DNA from: a virus | IMG/VR virus record: IMGVR_UViG_3300000956_000035 | Span: 1-37,067 of that record | DNA length: 37,067 nucleotides | Reading direction: 5' to 3' (one strand) | Shown here: positions 1 to 5,775 of the stretch, one piece after another | How positions within the stretch are numbered: the first letter of the stretch is position 1 | Layout: every line of letters begins with the position of its first letter | The notes under the pieces: generated by a model | What the model saw: only the letters and a program-made list of their open reading frames with translations | Database searches by the model: none | What the model was told of the DNA's origin: nothing | Position numbers and translations under genes: made by a program

Positions 1-249
1 TGCCTAACGTGCTACAATCGCACGAGAGCCAGAATCAGAGAGAAAGAACACTCGGAGGAAGACGCGGTCGCCGCCAAGTACCTCTTTGCAGAACGGCAAA
101 AGGGCGGTAGAAAGTCCGATGCTGTCGATCCGATTGGGGACTTTCTCGCCTTGCAGAAATCCGAGCTGGCTCTCAAAGAAGCACTTGAATTGGAGAAGAA
201 ACATCGGTCATCCGGGACAAGCACCGGGACACCCAAGAAGAACAAATGA
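1..249 (+). CDS. C-terminal fragment of an unidentified host gene
   Basis: The frame starting at base 1 is open for 83 codons and ends at TGA 247-249, so the beginning of the gene lies outside the window. The visible part is rich in Lys, Arg, Glu and Ala and ends in a Lys-rich, Thr/Gly/Ser tail (GTPKKNK). I recognise no family. It lies 25 bases before a tRNA gene in the same direction and outside the attL junction, so it is probably chromosomal. Reverse-strand frames are also open here, so coding on this strand is likely but not certain. Confidence 0.4.
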   Translation, partial: CLTCYNRTRARIREKEHSEEDAVAAKYLFAERQKGGRKSDAVDPIGDFLALQKSELALKEALELEKKHRSSGTSTGTPKKNK

Positions 250-274
250 CGCAAACCCTTGTGGTGTAACGTCT

Positions 275-317
275 GCCCCCTTAGCTCAATTGGCAGAGCA
301 TCTGACTCTTAATCGGG
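275..317 (+). tRNA. tRNA-Lys(CTT), 5' half only, broken at attL
   Basis: The sequence gives a normal acceptor 5' strand (GCCCCCT, 275-281), TA, a D arm with GCTC/GAGC pairing, and an anticodon arm whose loop CTCTTAA (306-312) carries anticodon CTT at 308-310. The anticodon stem closes with two G-T pairs. No variable loop, T arm (no TTCGA-like motif) or matching acceptor 3' strand (AGGGGGC) follows. The next recognisable element is the end of the integrase gene. The tRNA is therefore interrupted by the prophage. The 3' half should lie at the unseen right end, next to either a phage-supplied 5' half or an empty junction. Confidence 0.75.
301..317. other. attL core of the prophage, within the tRNA anticodon arm
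   Basis: Recognisable tRNA sequence stops at about 314-317 and the integrase stop codon is at 333-335. Tyrosine integrases commonly use the anticodon stem-loop as crossover region, and the int gene commonly sits beside the site. The exact core length cannot be fixed without attR or attB; the anticodon arm is the most likely block. Confidence 0.6.
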
Positions 318-332
318 ATTCACTGTCGGCAT

Positions 333-1481
333 CTATGCGGTACGCTGCTTTTCGCCGCGTTTCTTAGGGCCGGAGTGAGCCGCTGAATGCGGTTTGCTGG
401 TTGTTTTCGGGACAGTGTTCGGGACACCCCACAGCTCGGCGCCCGCATCTTCCGCGTCCAGGCCGATGTAGTATTTAAGAGTCGTTGTAAAGTCCCGGTG
501 CCGCATCAGCCGCTGCAAGGTCAGTGGCCGAACCACCTTCGCCCAGCGGGCGCCGTAGGCTCTGCGGAGGTCGTGAGCCGAGGCAAACTTGCCATCGTCG
601 CTGACCACGATTCCGCACTCTTCGCCGAGATCCGTGATCCAGTAGGAAGCTTCTTTCGCAAGGACTGGTCCAGGCGACTTGATTCCGATTCGCTCGCTTA
701 AAGGCAGCGGCGCCACCTTCCCCTGCCGCTGGTTGAGTGGCGTCTTGCAGAGCCACTTGTGAAGCTCTGGCGTCATGGGGCTCACAGTGTCCTGTCCCGC
801 CTTGTGACCTTCGCTGTAGAAGAGAATTGTGGGATAGGGCTTGCTGTCTGGTTGGGCCAGCACTGGCGGCGAGTCCCACGAAAACTTCTCGGCCTCCCGC
901 AGCCGCATTCCAGAGTACCAGAGTAGTTCGATGAACCGCCGCAGAGCGGGGTCTTTGCAGGCTGCCAGCATCAGCCGGTACTCCGCCTCCGTAATCGGGC
1001 GCCCGCGCATAAACTTCCTGGTGGCTTGCTTTGGGATCTTCACCTTGACCTTTGGCGCCATCCCCATTTCCGCCGCCCAATTGAACGCCGTGCGGAGGTG
1101 CCTGAGATAGTTCGCCACACTGGTAATCCGTCGCCCTTCTGCCAATAGCCTGGCCTTGAAAGTGCTGACGCCATCGGCATCGACGGCAGCCGTGGCCGGT
1201 GTCATCAGCCGCTCGAAATGGTTTAGGGCGGTTTGATAGGCGGCCTGCCCCTTGGAGGTCAGAGTAGCCAAGTGCTCGTCCTCAAATCGGCGCCGGAAGT
1301 TCCCCCAACCCTCTCCGCTGGCGCCGTGGAACGCGAGCAGCTCTTGCTCCCATAACGCCGCCGCACGCTCTGCCTCTCGCCTGTCGCGCGTCCCTGCTGA
1401 TTTCGTGACTTCCTTGCCGAGGCGGTCAACGTAATAGAGCGTTAAATTGCGGTCCCCTTTGGTGCGGATTAGGACTCGCAC
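333..1481 (-). CDS. int: Tyrosine recombinase, phage integrase
   Basis: 382-residue site-specific recombinase that would integrate and excise the phage through a Tyr-DNA intermediate. The N-terminal ~60 residues look like an arm-binding domain and residues 65-155 a SAM-like core-binding domain. The catalytic domain follows with R193 (in SGMRLREAE), a likely Lys near 227, H303-x-x-R306 (HDLRR), H328 (RHRD) and Tyr337 or 338 (LKYYIG). All expected catalytic positions are present, so it should be active. It overlaps the preceding small gene by 13 bases and its 3' end abuts the interrupted tRNA. It is transcribed towards the attachment site, probably from the promoter at 1747-1775. Confidence 0.95.
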   Translation of the reverse strand: MRVLIRTKGDRNLTLYYVDRLGKEVTKSAGTRDRREAERAAALWEQELLAFHGASGEGWGNFRRRFEDEHLATLTSKGQAAYQTALNHFERLMTPATAAVDADGVSTFKARLLAEGRRITSVANYLRHLRTAFNWAAEMGMAPKVKVKIPKQATRKFMRGRPITEAEYRLMLAACKDPALRRFIELLWYSGMRLREAEKFSWDSPPVLAQPDSKPYPTILFYSEGHKAGQDTVSPMTPELHKWLCKTPLNQRQGKVAPLPLSERIGIKSPGPVLAKEASYWITDLGEECGIVVSDDGKFASAHDLRRAYGARWAKVVRPLTLQRLMRHRDFTTTLKYYIGLDAEDAGAELWGVPNTVPKTTSKPHSAAHSGPKKRGEKQRTA

Positions 1482-1675
1482 GGTTGCTCCACAAGAAAAA
1501 CGGAGAGTTCAAGCCGTGGCTTCCGCTTATTGAATCGGTCCATCGCCAACTTCATGGCCGCCGCATCCAAGCGGCAGGGCTGAAACACGGGGCCAATGAG
1601 CTTCGGCGCCTTGTGGTTTCCAGGTTCGCACAACCCCAGTCGAAAACCTACCTTGCCTTCCAAAAGAGTGTCCAT
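1469..1675 (-). CDS. Small protein upstream of int (possible excisionase or directionality factor)
   Basis: 68 residues. The ATG at 1673-1675 is preceded by GAGGTG at a 4-base spacing; an upstream in-frame extension to 1759 would start inside the promoter and is less likely. The 3' end overlaps the int start by 13 bases, so the two genes are co-transcribed and probably translationally coupled. The protein is basic and mixed hydrophobic (MDTLLEGKVGFRLGL at the N terminus, a Lys/Arg-rich patch near residues 42-54). I recognise no family. A role as recombination directionality factor is suggested only by position. Confidence 0.6.
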   Translation of the reverse strand: MDTLLEGKVGFRLGLCEPGNHKAPKLIGPVFQPCRLDAAAMKLAMDRFNKRKPRLELSVFLVEQPCES

Positions 1676-1735
1676 ATCCACCTCGCTCCCGCATTGACCG
1701 AGCGGGCCGGGGTTCAGCAGCGGCGTGCTGCGTCG

Positions 1736-1759
1736 GTGATGTGTACAGAATACAATCAC
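1736..1759. promoter_or_regulatory. Dyad operator overlapping the int-operon promoter
   Basis: An imperfect inverted repeat: left half GTGAT-G-TGTA, 5-base centre cagaa, right half TACAATCAC. The arms match over nine positions with one extra base in the left arm. It covers the -10 hexamer (1747-1752) of the leftward promoter, the classic place for a repressor site. Which protein binds is unknown; no CI-like repressor is visible in the window. Confidence 0.55.
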
Positions 1760-1775
1760 CCCTTGCTAGCGTCAA
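1747..1775 (-). promoter_or_regulatory. Sigma-70-type promoter for the small gene and int
   Basis: On the - strand TTGACG (1770-1775), a 17-base spacer and TATTCT (1747-1752). Each hexamer is one or two bases from consensus and the spacing is ideal. Transcription would start near 1740, about 65 bases before the ATG at 1675. Confidence 0.65.
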
Positions 1776-1854
1776 GCCTCCTGCTGGCCTCCGTGATCCT
1801 CGGCTGAGCTTCATGCGGAGCGGATTGCCGAATGGCAGGGGCCAGTGTAGGAAG

Positions 1855-1879
1855 TAGGGGTTCAAGATTCAACCCCCTA
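1855..1879. repeat. Inverted repeat, taggggtt / aacccccta
   Basis: Arms 1855-1862 and 1871-1879 pair around an 8-base centre with one bulged C. It may be a protein-binding dyad or a weak hairpin in the control region ahead of int; there is no T-run to make it a clear terminator. Confidence 0.35.
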
Positions 1880-1946
1880 TTCGTACGGATTCCGACAAAG
1901 GGAAATCCCCTGATGCCGCCCGTCCTGACGGCGAATAAAAGCAGGT

Positions 1947-1987
1947 AGGGATTCCAGTGGGGATTAGTGGGGGTTAGTGGGGATTCG
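1947..1987 (+). repeat. 10-bp G-rich tandem repeat near int
   Basis: Three contiguous 10-bp units, TGGGGATTAG, TGGGGGTTAG and TGGGGATTCG, at 1958, 1968 and 1978, preceded by a degenerate unit (TAGGGATTCCAG) at 1947. Phasing with the DNA helical turn places the same face towards a bound protein, as for excisionase or integrase arm sites. Function is inferred from position only. Confidence 0.6.
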
Positions 1988-2000
1988 GTCCTCCGCGCAT

Positions 2001-2028
2001 AAAATCACCCGCCATTGCTGACGGGTGA
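2001..2028 (-). terminator. Leftward intrinsic terminator after the late operon
   Basis: On the - strand a perfect 7-bp stem (TCACCCG / CGGGTGA, loop of 10) is followed directly by TTTT (2004-2001). It would stop transcripts coming from the late genes that end at 2466, insulating the int control region. Confidence 0.5.
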
Positions 2029-2056
2029 AAGGTTCGGGCGGTGATTGATTCCCGCT

Positions 2057-2076
2057 GTCAGCTAATGCACGCTGAC
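2057..2076. repeat. Small perfect inverted repeat GTCAGC / GCTGAC
   Basis: A 6-bp perfect dyad with an 8-base centre, in the gene-free stretch between the int promoter and the rightward gene. It could be an operator half-site pair; nothing else supports a function. Apart from the elements listed separately, I see no coding or RNA gene between 1780 and 2225. Confidence 0.3.
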
Positions 2077-2229
2077 TTAAAGGTGCCAGGAAATCGGCCA
2101 AGAGCAGGCCCGCGTGTCAGGCGCGGTTTGCATAGCTACTCTGTCTCCCAAAGTCCCAGGTGGGCACGTCCCTTCCGTGCTGCCGAACCACTCGAATCAT
2201 AAGGCTCGGCGGGCGGGAGGGGAAGATGC

Positions 2230-2235
2230 TATAAT
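2230..2235 (+). promoter_or_regulatory. TATAAT -10 box for a leaderless transcript
   Basis: A perfect TATAAT ends seven bases before the ATG at 2243, so transcription would begin at or within a base or two of the start codon. The -35 region (about 2207-2212, tcggcg) is poor, so an activator may be required. The G-rich stretch gggcgggagggg just upstream is too far from ATG 2243 to be its ribosome site. Confidence 0.5.
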
Positions 2236-2242
2236 CGTGGGC

Positions 2243-2437
2243 ATGGGAACTAAGCTCAAACTCGCCGAAGTCGTCTTGCAGGAAATCGGCTCCACCAAGG
2301 AACGCCTGTGCCACGCCGTGAGCGATGCCGATATGTGGGCCGTCACCCAGTCGCTGATAGAGGACGTGGAAGCTTTGGCGAGAATCGTCTTGGAGCAGCA
2401 GCGGATCATTGATAACCTGGCAGACAAGGACCGATAA
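2243..2437 (+). CDS. Small helical protein on the opposite strand, probably leaderless
   Basis: 64 residues, read rightwards against the whole phage operon. The ATG at 2243 fits the leaderless start set by TATAAT at 2230. The frame is open further upstream to a GTG at 2114, but that part looks non-coding. The product is acidic and predicted largely helical (MGTKLKLAEVVLQE at the start, then heptad-like Leu/Ile spacing to RIIDNLADKDR). I recognise no family. Position opposite int, a private promoter and leaderless expression recall small lysogeny regulators; this is inference. Confidence 0.55.
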   Translation: MGTKLKLAEVVLQEIGSTKERLCHAVSDADMWAVTQSLIEDVEALARIVLEQQRIIDNLADKDR

Positions 2438-2465
2438 GCCGCCACTTATGCGTGGGGAAATCGGG

Positions 2466-2759
2466 CTAGAGCCCAATCTTCTTACCCGCCTCATTCAACG
2501 CTTCCTGTCTCTCAGGGCAGCCTCCGCAGCCGCTCCCGCCGAACATCCCCCGCACCCAGGCCACCCCCTCCTGCGTGATCCCAAACGCCGCGAGTCCATA
2601 CTTGACGTAATCGCCCAGGCCCGGCTTGTCGCAATTGCGGAAGCATCTTTCCAGTGGTGAGGCCGTTGGCGCGGGAGACGTGAATCCGCAGCGTTTGCAG
2701 CAGACCTTGCGGCGGCCCGCGGCGTCCGGATCTGAGGCATTTTCAAACTCGCAATTCAT
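2466..2759 (-). CDS. Cys-containing zinc-ribbon-like protein, last gene of the late operon
   Basis: 97 residues. The start is ATG 2757-2759, which overlaps the TGA of the preceding gene (ATGA). Two Cys clusters are visible: VCCKRCG near residue 22, and SGCGGCPERQ near residue 80. Further Cys lie at C3, C43 and C47. Between them lies a short hydrophobic helix (LGDYVKYGLAAFGIT). Proteins ending in a GCGGCxxRQ-type motif recur at the end of phage tail modules, but I cannot name the family. It probably binds Zn or another metal. Confidence 0.7.
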   Translation of the reverse strand: MNCEFENASDPDAAGRRKVCCKRCGFTSPAPTASPLERCFRNCDKPGLGDYVKYGLAAFGITQEGVAWVRGMFGGSGCGGCPERQEALNEAGKKIGL

Positions 2760-3280
2760 ACGGCGTCCACCGTGCAAGTAGCCGTGGAGAAAGTGCATTG
2801 CGGCCCGGCCACGGACAGATAGGGAATGTCGAGTGCCACGTAATCAGAGCAAGAAGGAGTCGCCCCCCAAGTCTTGCGAAACTCTCCCCACGCCGGATTC
2901 GCATTCTCAAAGCCGCATCCGATGCCAAACGTAAAGCCCTTCCCCTGAATGATGACGGTAGTTTGGAGGTCAACTGAATCGGAAAGTCGCACGCACACTC
3001 CTGTGCAAAGAGCAGGGCAGCCGTCGATCAGCGTCGTATTCGTGTACTGCCAAAAGCATGTCTGTCCGCCGAAGCCCGTGCATGTAGTTGTAGCAGCCGT
3101 CAGAAAATAAGTGCCGTCGAAGTTCGCGCACGACGTGCATGTGCCGTTCGTGGTTCCAGCAATGACGACTTGGAAAGAAGAGGCGGGGGTGCATTTGCAC
3201 GGGTCGCAGCAGCAATGCGTGAACAGCCCAACGGCCCCGCTGGCGAGCATTGTCCATAGAAGCAGCAAGAGCCAGTCCAC
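2756..3280 (-). CDS. Membrane-anchored, Cys-rich extracytoplasmic protein
   Basis: 174 residues from GTG 3278-3280, chosen because it lies two bases after the upstream stop and eight bases after GGGAG. In-frame ATGs farther upstream have no ribosome site. The N terminus (DWLLLLLWTMLASGAVGLF) is a signal anchor followed at once by a Cys cluster, HCCCDPCKC. The remainder contains about 13 more Cys in CxxC and CxGF-like settings separated by Thr/Asn-rich beta segments, which suggests a disulphide-rich domain. It may be a tail-tip protein or a protein placed in the host envelope. Family not identified. Confidence 0.7.
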   Translation of the reverse strand: MDWLLLLLWTMLASGAVGLFTHCCCDPCKCTPASSFQVVIAGTTNGTCTSCANFDGTYFLTAATTTCTGFGGQTCFWQYTNTTLIDGCPALCTGVCVRLSDSVDLQTTVIIQGKGFTFGIGCGFENANPAWGEFRKTWGATPSCSDYVALDIPYLSVAGPQCTFSTATCTVDAV

Positions 3281-3282
3281 TG

Positions 3283-3990
3283 TTAGCACTCCCAGGGGGC
3301 CACGAGCCATTCCCCGTTGCGACATCCGATACTCGCATATTTGCTCGCGGTCATTGCCGCCCCTAGCGCCGTCGCCGTGACATTCATTGTGGAATCTTCC
3401 CAAGCGTCGGTAGTCTCGTTTCGCCGCCAGACTGACACCGTCCCGCTACTCCCCTTGGTAATCGCCCCGTCCGCTTTGCCGATAAGTTCGTTGACGACGT
3501 ATTGAGTAGCGACGGTTCTCTTGACAGGACTTGAGCCCGTGTTGCCGCCTACAATGACGAATCCCCAGTGATTTTTTCTGAGCGTCCAGGCGGCATCTTG
3601 CGGCCCCCACTCTTCTCCGATAGCTGGTGTCTCAGAATCGTCGTAAAGCACGTGTGCAGCGTGGGTGAGGTACGTCCCCCATCCGTCCGCTGAAGTGGCA
3701 ATGTCGGTCGGCCCGTTCACGAGATAGACGCGCTGGAGCGTCGTGTTCGGCTTCGCCACAGTCACCCGCCAGGCGTCGTTGACTGTGGTAACGCCAGTGA
3801 TCCGCATGACTCCCCAGGCTGGAATCGTTGCGCCAGCGTCATTATGAACCCGAATTCTGGCAAGCTCGGCTCGCTGCTGGCGAATAGCTTTTTCGCTGGG
3901 CCATAGATTGCCGGATTCAAACGCGCGAAGCATCGCGGCCAGGCGTTGATCCTGGCTTGGCGTGATTCCGAGGGCGTTTGGTTCGGGCAT
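3283..3990 (-). CDS. Tail-region structural protein of unknown family
   Basis: 235 residues. An N-terminal helical stretch (AAMLRAFESGNLWPSEKAIRQQ is split by the start of a beta region at about residue 45) is followed by a beta-rich body with motifs NDAGATIPAWGVM and VYLVNGPTDI. The protein ends in APWEC. The ATG has only a weak ribosome site. It lies in the tail-tip part of the late operon, two bases before the Cys-rich gene. A baseplate or fibre-adaptor role is likely from position. Confidence 0.75.
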   Translation of the reverse strand: MPEPNALGITPSQDQRLAAMLRAFESGNLWPSEKAIRQQRAELARIRVHNDAGATIPAWGVMRITGVTTVNDAWRVTVAKPNTTLQRVYLVNGPTDIATSADGWGTYLTHAAHVLYDDSETPAIGEEWGPQDAAWTLRKNHWGFVIVGGNTGSSPVKRTVATQYVVNELIGKADGAITKGSSGTVSVWRRNETTDAWEDSTMNVTATALGAAMTASKYASIGCRNGEWLVAPWEC

Positions 3991-4033
3991 TTGCTTGCTT
4001 GACTTTTCACAGGTGGAGAATCAAATTACGGTT

Positions 4034-4150
4034 ATGAAAACTCTCATCTATCTGCCCGTGGTTTTGGCTGTCGTCAGTGGGATGTTCTTGGCCGGAGCCG
4101 TCGCAGGAGCCTGTGCCGTTGATCTGCTTGCCTTAGCCCTTGGTTCCTAG
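4034..4150 (+). CDS. Possible 38-residue secreted or membrane peptide on the opposite strand
   Basis: ATG 4034 opens a frame of 38 codons that begins with Lys and then is almost entirely hydrophobic (MKTLIYLPVVLAVVSGMFL, then an Ala/Gly/Cys stretch). This resembles a signal peptide or single membrane helix. GGTGGAG lies 15 bases upstream, too far for a good ribosome site. It occupies the 142-base gap between two leftward genes and overlaps the end of the next by 18 bases. It may be chance. Confidence 0.2.
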   Translation: MKTLIYLPVVLAVVSGMFLAGAVAGACAVDLLALALGS

Positions 4151-4759
4151 CAGCAGTTCCACTGCTCCCACCAGTCCGATAACCGCCGTCGCCGTCGCCG
4201 CGTCATTCACCAGCACGGTCAAGCGGATGTCGAGCGTATCGCCAGGGAGTAGCGTGGTTGCGGTGATGGTGAAGTCTTTGCTTGCCAGCGTGAGCGAGTT
4301 GAACGAAGTCGCCGAGGTCGCGCAGATGTCGCTGCCGATGTCCGCTCCGTCGCCGCTGCGGTAACATTCGATGTCCACCGTCGCCGCCGTATCGGCAACC
4401 GTCGTTTTCATCTTCGCCCAGACGCGGACCTGGCACGTCTGGCCAGCGACGTAGGAGCAAGGAAGATTCACCGAGACGCGGGCATAGTTTGAGGTCGAGC
4501 CAGCGGCCTTGAGGTCGGCGGTTTGCAGCGATGGGGAGTTTGTTGCAAACGTCCCGCCAACGAGGGCGAGGTCATTGCTTGAGCTGGTCCCCGGCAGGAC
4601 CGTTTGAAATGCGTCATGGATACGAAAGTCGCCAAGCTGAATCTTGTGGCGCTCGGTGGCTTGCGTGAGATTCGTGCGTGCGATTCCAGGCACCACGGAG
4701 CCCGTGTAGGTTACGTCGCCTTGAACGAGGATGCCGTCATTGAAAACTGCGGCTGGCAT
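4133..4759 (-). CDS. Beta-rich virion protein, tail tip or fibre
   Basis: 208 residues, rich in Thr, Ala, Ser and Val with alternating hydrophobic residues, typical of beta-sandwich virion surface proteins. The N terminus (MPAAVFNDGILVQGDVTYTG) resembles oligomerising fibre starts; the central part (GGTFATNSPSLQTADLK and VRVWAKMKTTVADTAATV) suggests a jelly-roll. No family is named with confidence. It follows the 334-residue tail protein by 11 bases in the same operon. Confidence 0.75.
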   Translation of the reverse strand: MPAAVFNDGILVQGDVTYTGSVVPGIARTNLTQATERHKIQLGDFRIHDAFQTVLPGTSSSNDLALVGGTFATNSPSLQTADLKAAGSTSNYARVSVNLPCSYVAGQTCQVRVWAKMKTTVADTAATVDIECYRSGDGADIGSDICATSATSFNSLTLASKDFTITATTLLPGDTLDIRLTVLVNDAATATAVIGLVGAVELLLGTKG

Positions 4760-4770
4760 TGTCGATTTCC

Positions 4771-5775
4771 TTATATTGTGGCCGGTGGCAGGATTGCGTT
4801 TAGGTCAGTGGGGAGCCCGAGCGCATACAGGTCGCGCTCAGGGTAAAATCTGAACCGCTTGAACTGCGGAGTTGTCAGGTCAACCAGGGCAATTCCATCT
4901 TGCGTCCCAGTTCCTAGCCTCTCTTCGTTATCAAGGAGTCCCTGTCGCGGGTTGCCGTCTTCGTCCAGGAAGGTTTTCTTCTTGCCGGCCCCTTCGGCGT
5001 GGCCCGTCTCGGTGTAGTAGTGGAAGCCGGCGTCCAGCTTGATGATGTCCCATGTATCGGGGTCCAGCCCGATTTCGTATGTACACCACCAAATTTTCTT
5101 TTCGATGCTGTTGACGGTTCGGTACTCTTCCTCTGACGCCATGCTCATAATCTTCGCGCACCGTGGCGGCACTGGCCCCCACATCGAATCGTTCACGGCA
5201 TCGCGGTAATACATCAGTTTGGGGAGCGAGAGGCCGCCAGGCTCAACACGCTTGATAGTGACGACTGGAAACGACACTTCCCCTTCCGGTGCGGGGTCGA
5301 AAGCCTCGCCAAAGGAATTGGCTATGAGAGAGAGGAATACCTTTTTCTGCCCAGGCTCGTTTGGGTCGGGGTCTGTCGCCTGGCCGTTGGCGTCCACAAC
5401 CTGAGCCCGTACGCCGGTTAGCGCCTTCTTTTTCTTCTCCCAGCGTACGGACATCTTTGGCCGCAGCTCGTTGTCCGTCGGCTCGTAATCGCAGAAGACG
5501 TACCATGTGTGGCGGTCCTCTTGCTGGTCAGCACGGCGACGAACGCAAAAAGAGCGGCTGTCTTTGATTAACAGCCCAGCAATGCCGGATAGAAGCGGTT
5601 GGTACTCATCTCCAATCTGCGGAATGATGCCAACGGAAAACTGCCAGATGTATTCCTGTTCGATGCGGGCTTCGTCTGTGATGACCTGGAAAATGCGCGT
5701 GTGGGCCTTGAGCCCGGTTCGCTCTTCGACGCCGCCACGCCCGCGATGAATTTCACTGATGCTGGTGATTGGCAT
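4771..5775 (-). CDS. Tail-tip or baseplate protein of unknown family
   Basis: 334 residues from ATG 5773-5775, which overlaps the tape-measure stop as TAATG. A longer frame to 5820 would run into the tape-measure gene. The protein is mixed alpha/beta with conspicuous aromatic segments (WWCTYEIGLDPDTWDIIK; FHYYTETGHAEG) and Lys-rich patches. Position directly after the tape measure is that of distal tail proteins in siphophages. Family not recognised. Confidence 0.75.
   Translation of the reverse strand: MPITSISEIHRGRGGVEERTGLKAHTRIFQVITDEARIEQEYIWQFSVGIIPQIGDEYQPLLSGIAGLLIKDSRSFCVRRRADQQEDRHTWYVFCDYEPTDNELRPKMSVRWEKKKKALTGVRAQVVDANGQATDPDPNEPGQKKVFLSLIANSFGEAFDPAPEGEVSFPVVTIKRVEPGGLSLPKLMYYRDAVNDSMWGPVPPRCAKIMSMASEEEYRTVNSIEKKIWWCTYEIGLDPDTWDIIKLDAGFHYYTETGHAEGAGKKKTFLDEDGNPRQGLLDNEERLGTGTQDGIALVDLTTPQFKRFRFYPERDLYALGLPTDLNAILPPATI

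Noticed and set aside
301-317. Group I intron in the tRNA anticodon loop instead of an integration junction
   Set aside because: Integrase gene begins within 20 bases and there is no 3' tRNA half or intron core nearby; an attL site explains it better.
1527-1865. 112-codon leftward frame overlapping the int promoter
   Set aside because: It reads through promoter and operator in another frame from the well-supported 68-codon gene; the protein is Arg/Pro/Gly-rich as expected of a GC-rich shadow frame.
2056-2068. 13-bp word TGTCAGCTAATGC shared with 22947-22959
   Set aside because: The second copy lies inside coding sequence of the fibre gene and the surrounding bases differ; a chance match is likely.
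2114-2242. Upstream extension of the rightward small gene to GTG 2114
   Set aside because: Composition of the extra 43 residues looks non-coding, it would run through the terminator-to-promoter gap, and the TATAAT at 2230 makes the ATG at 2243 the natural start.
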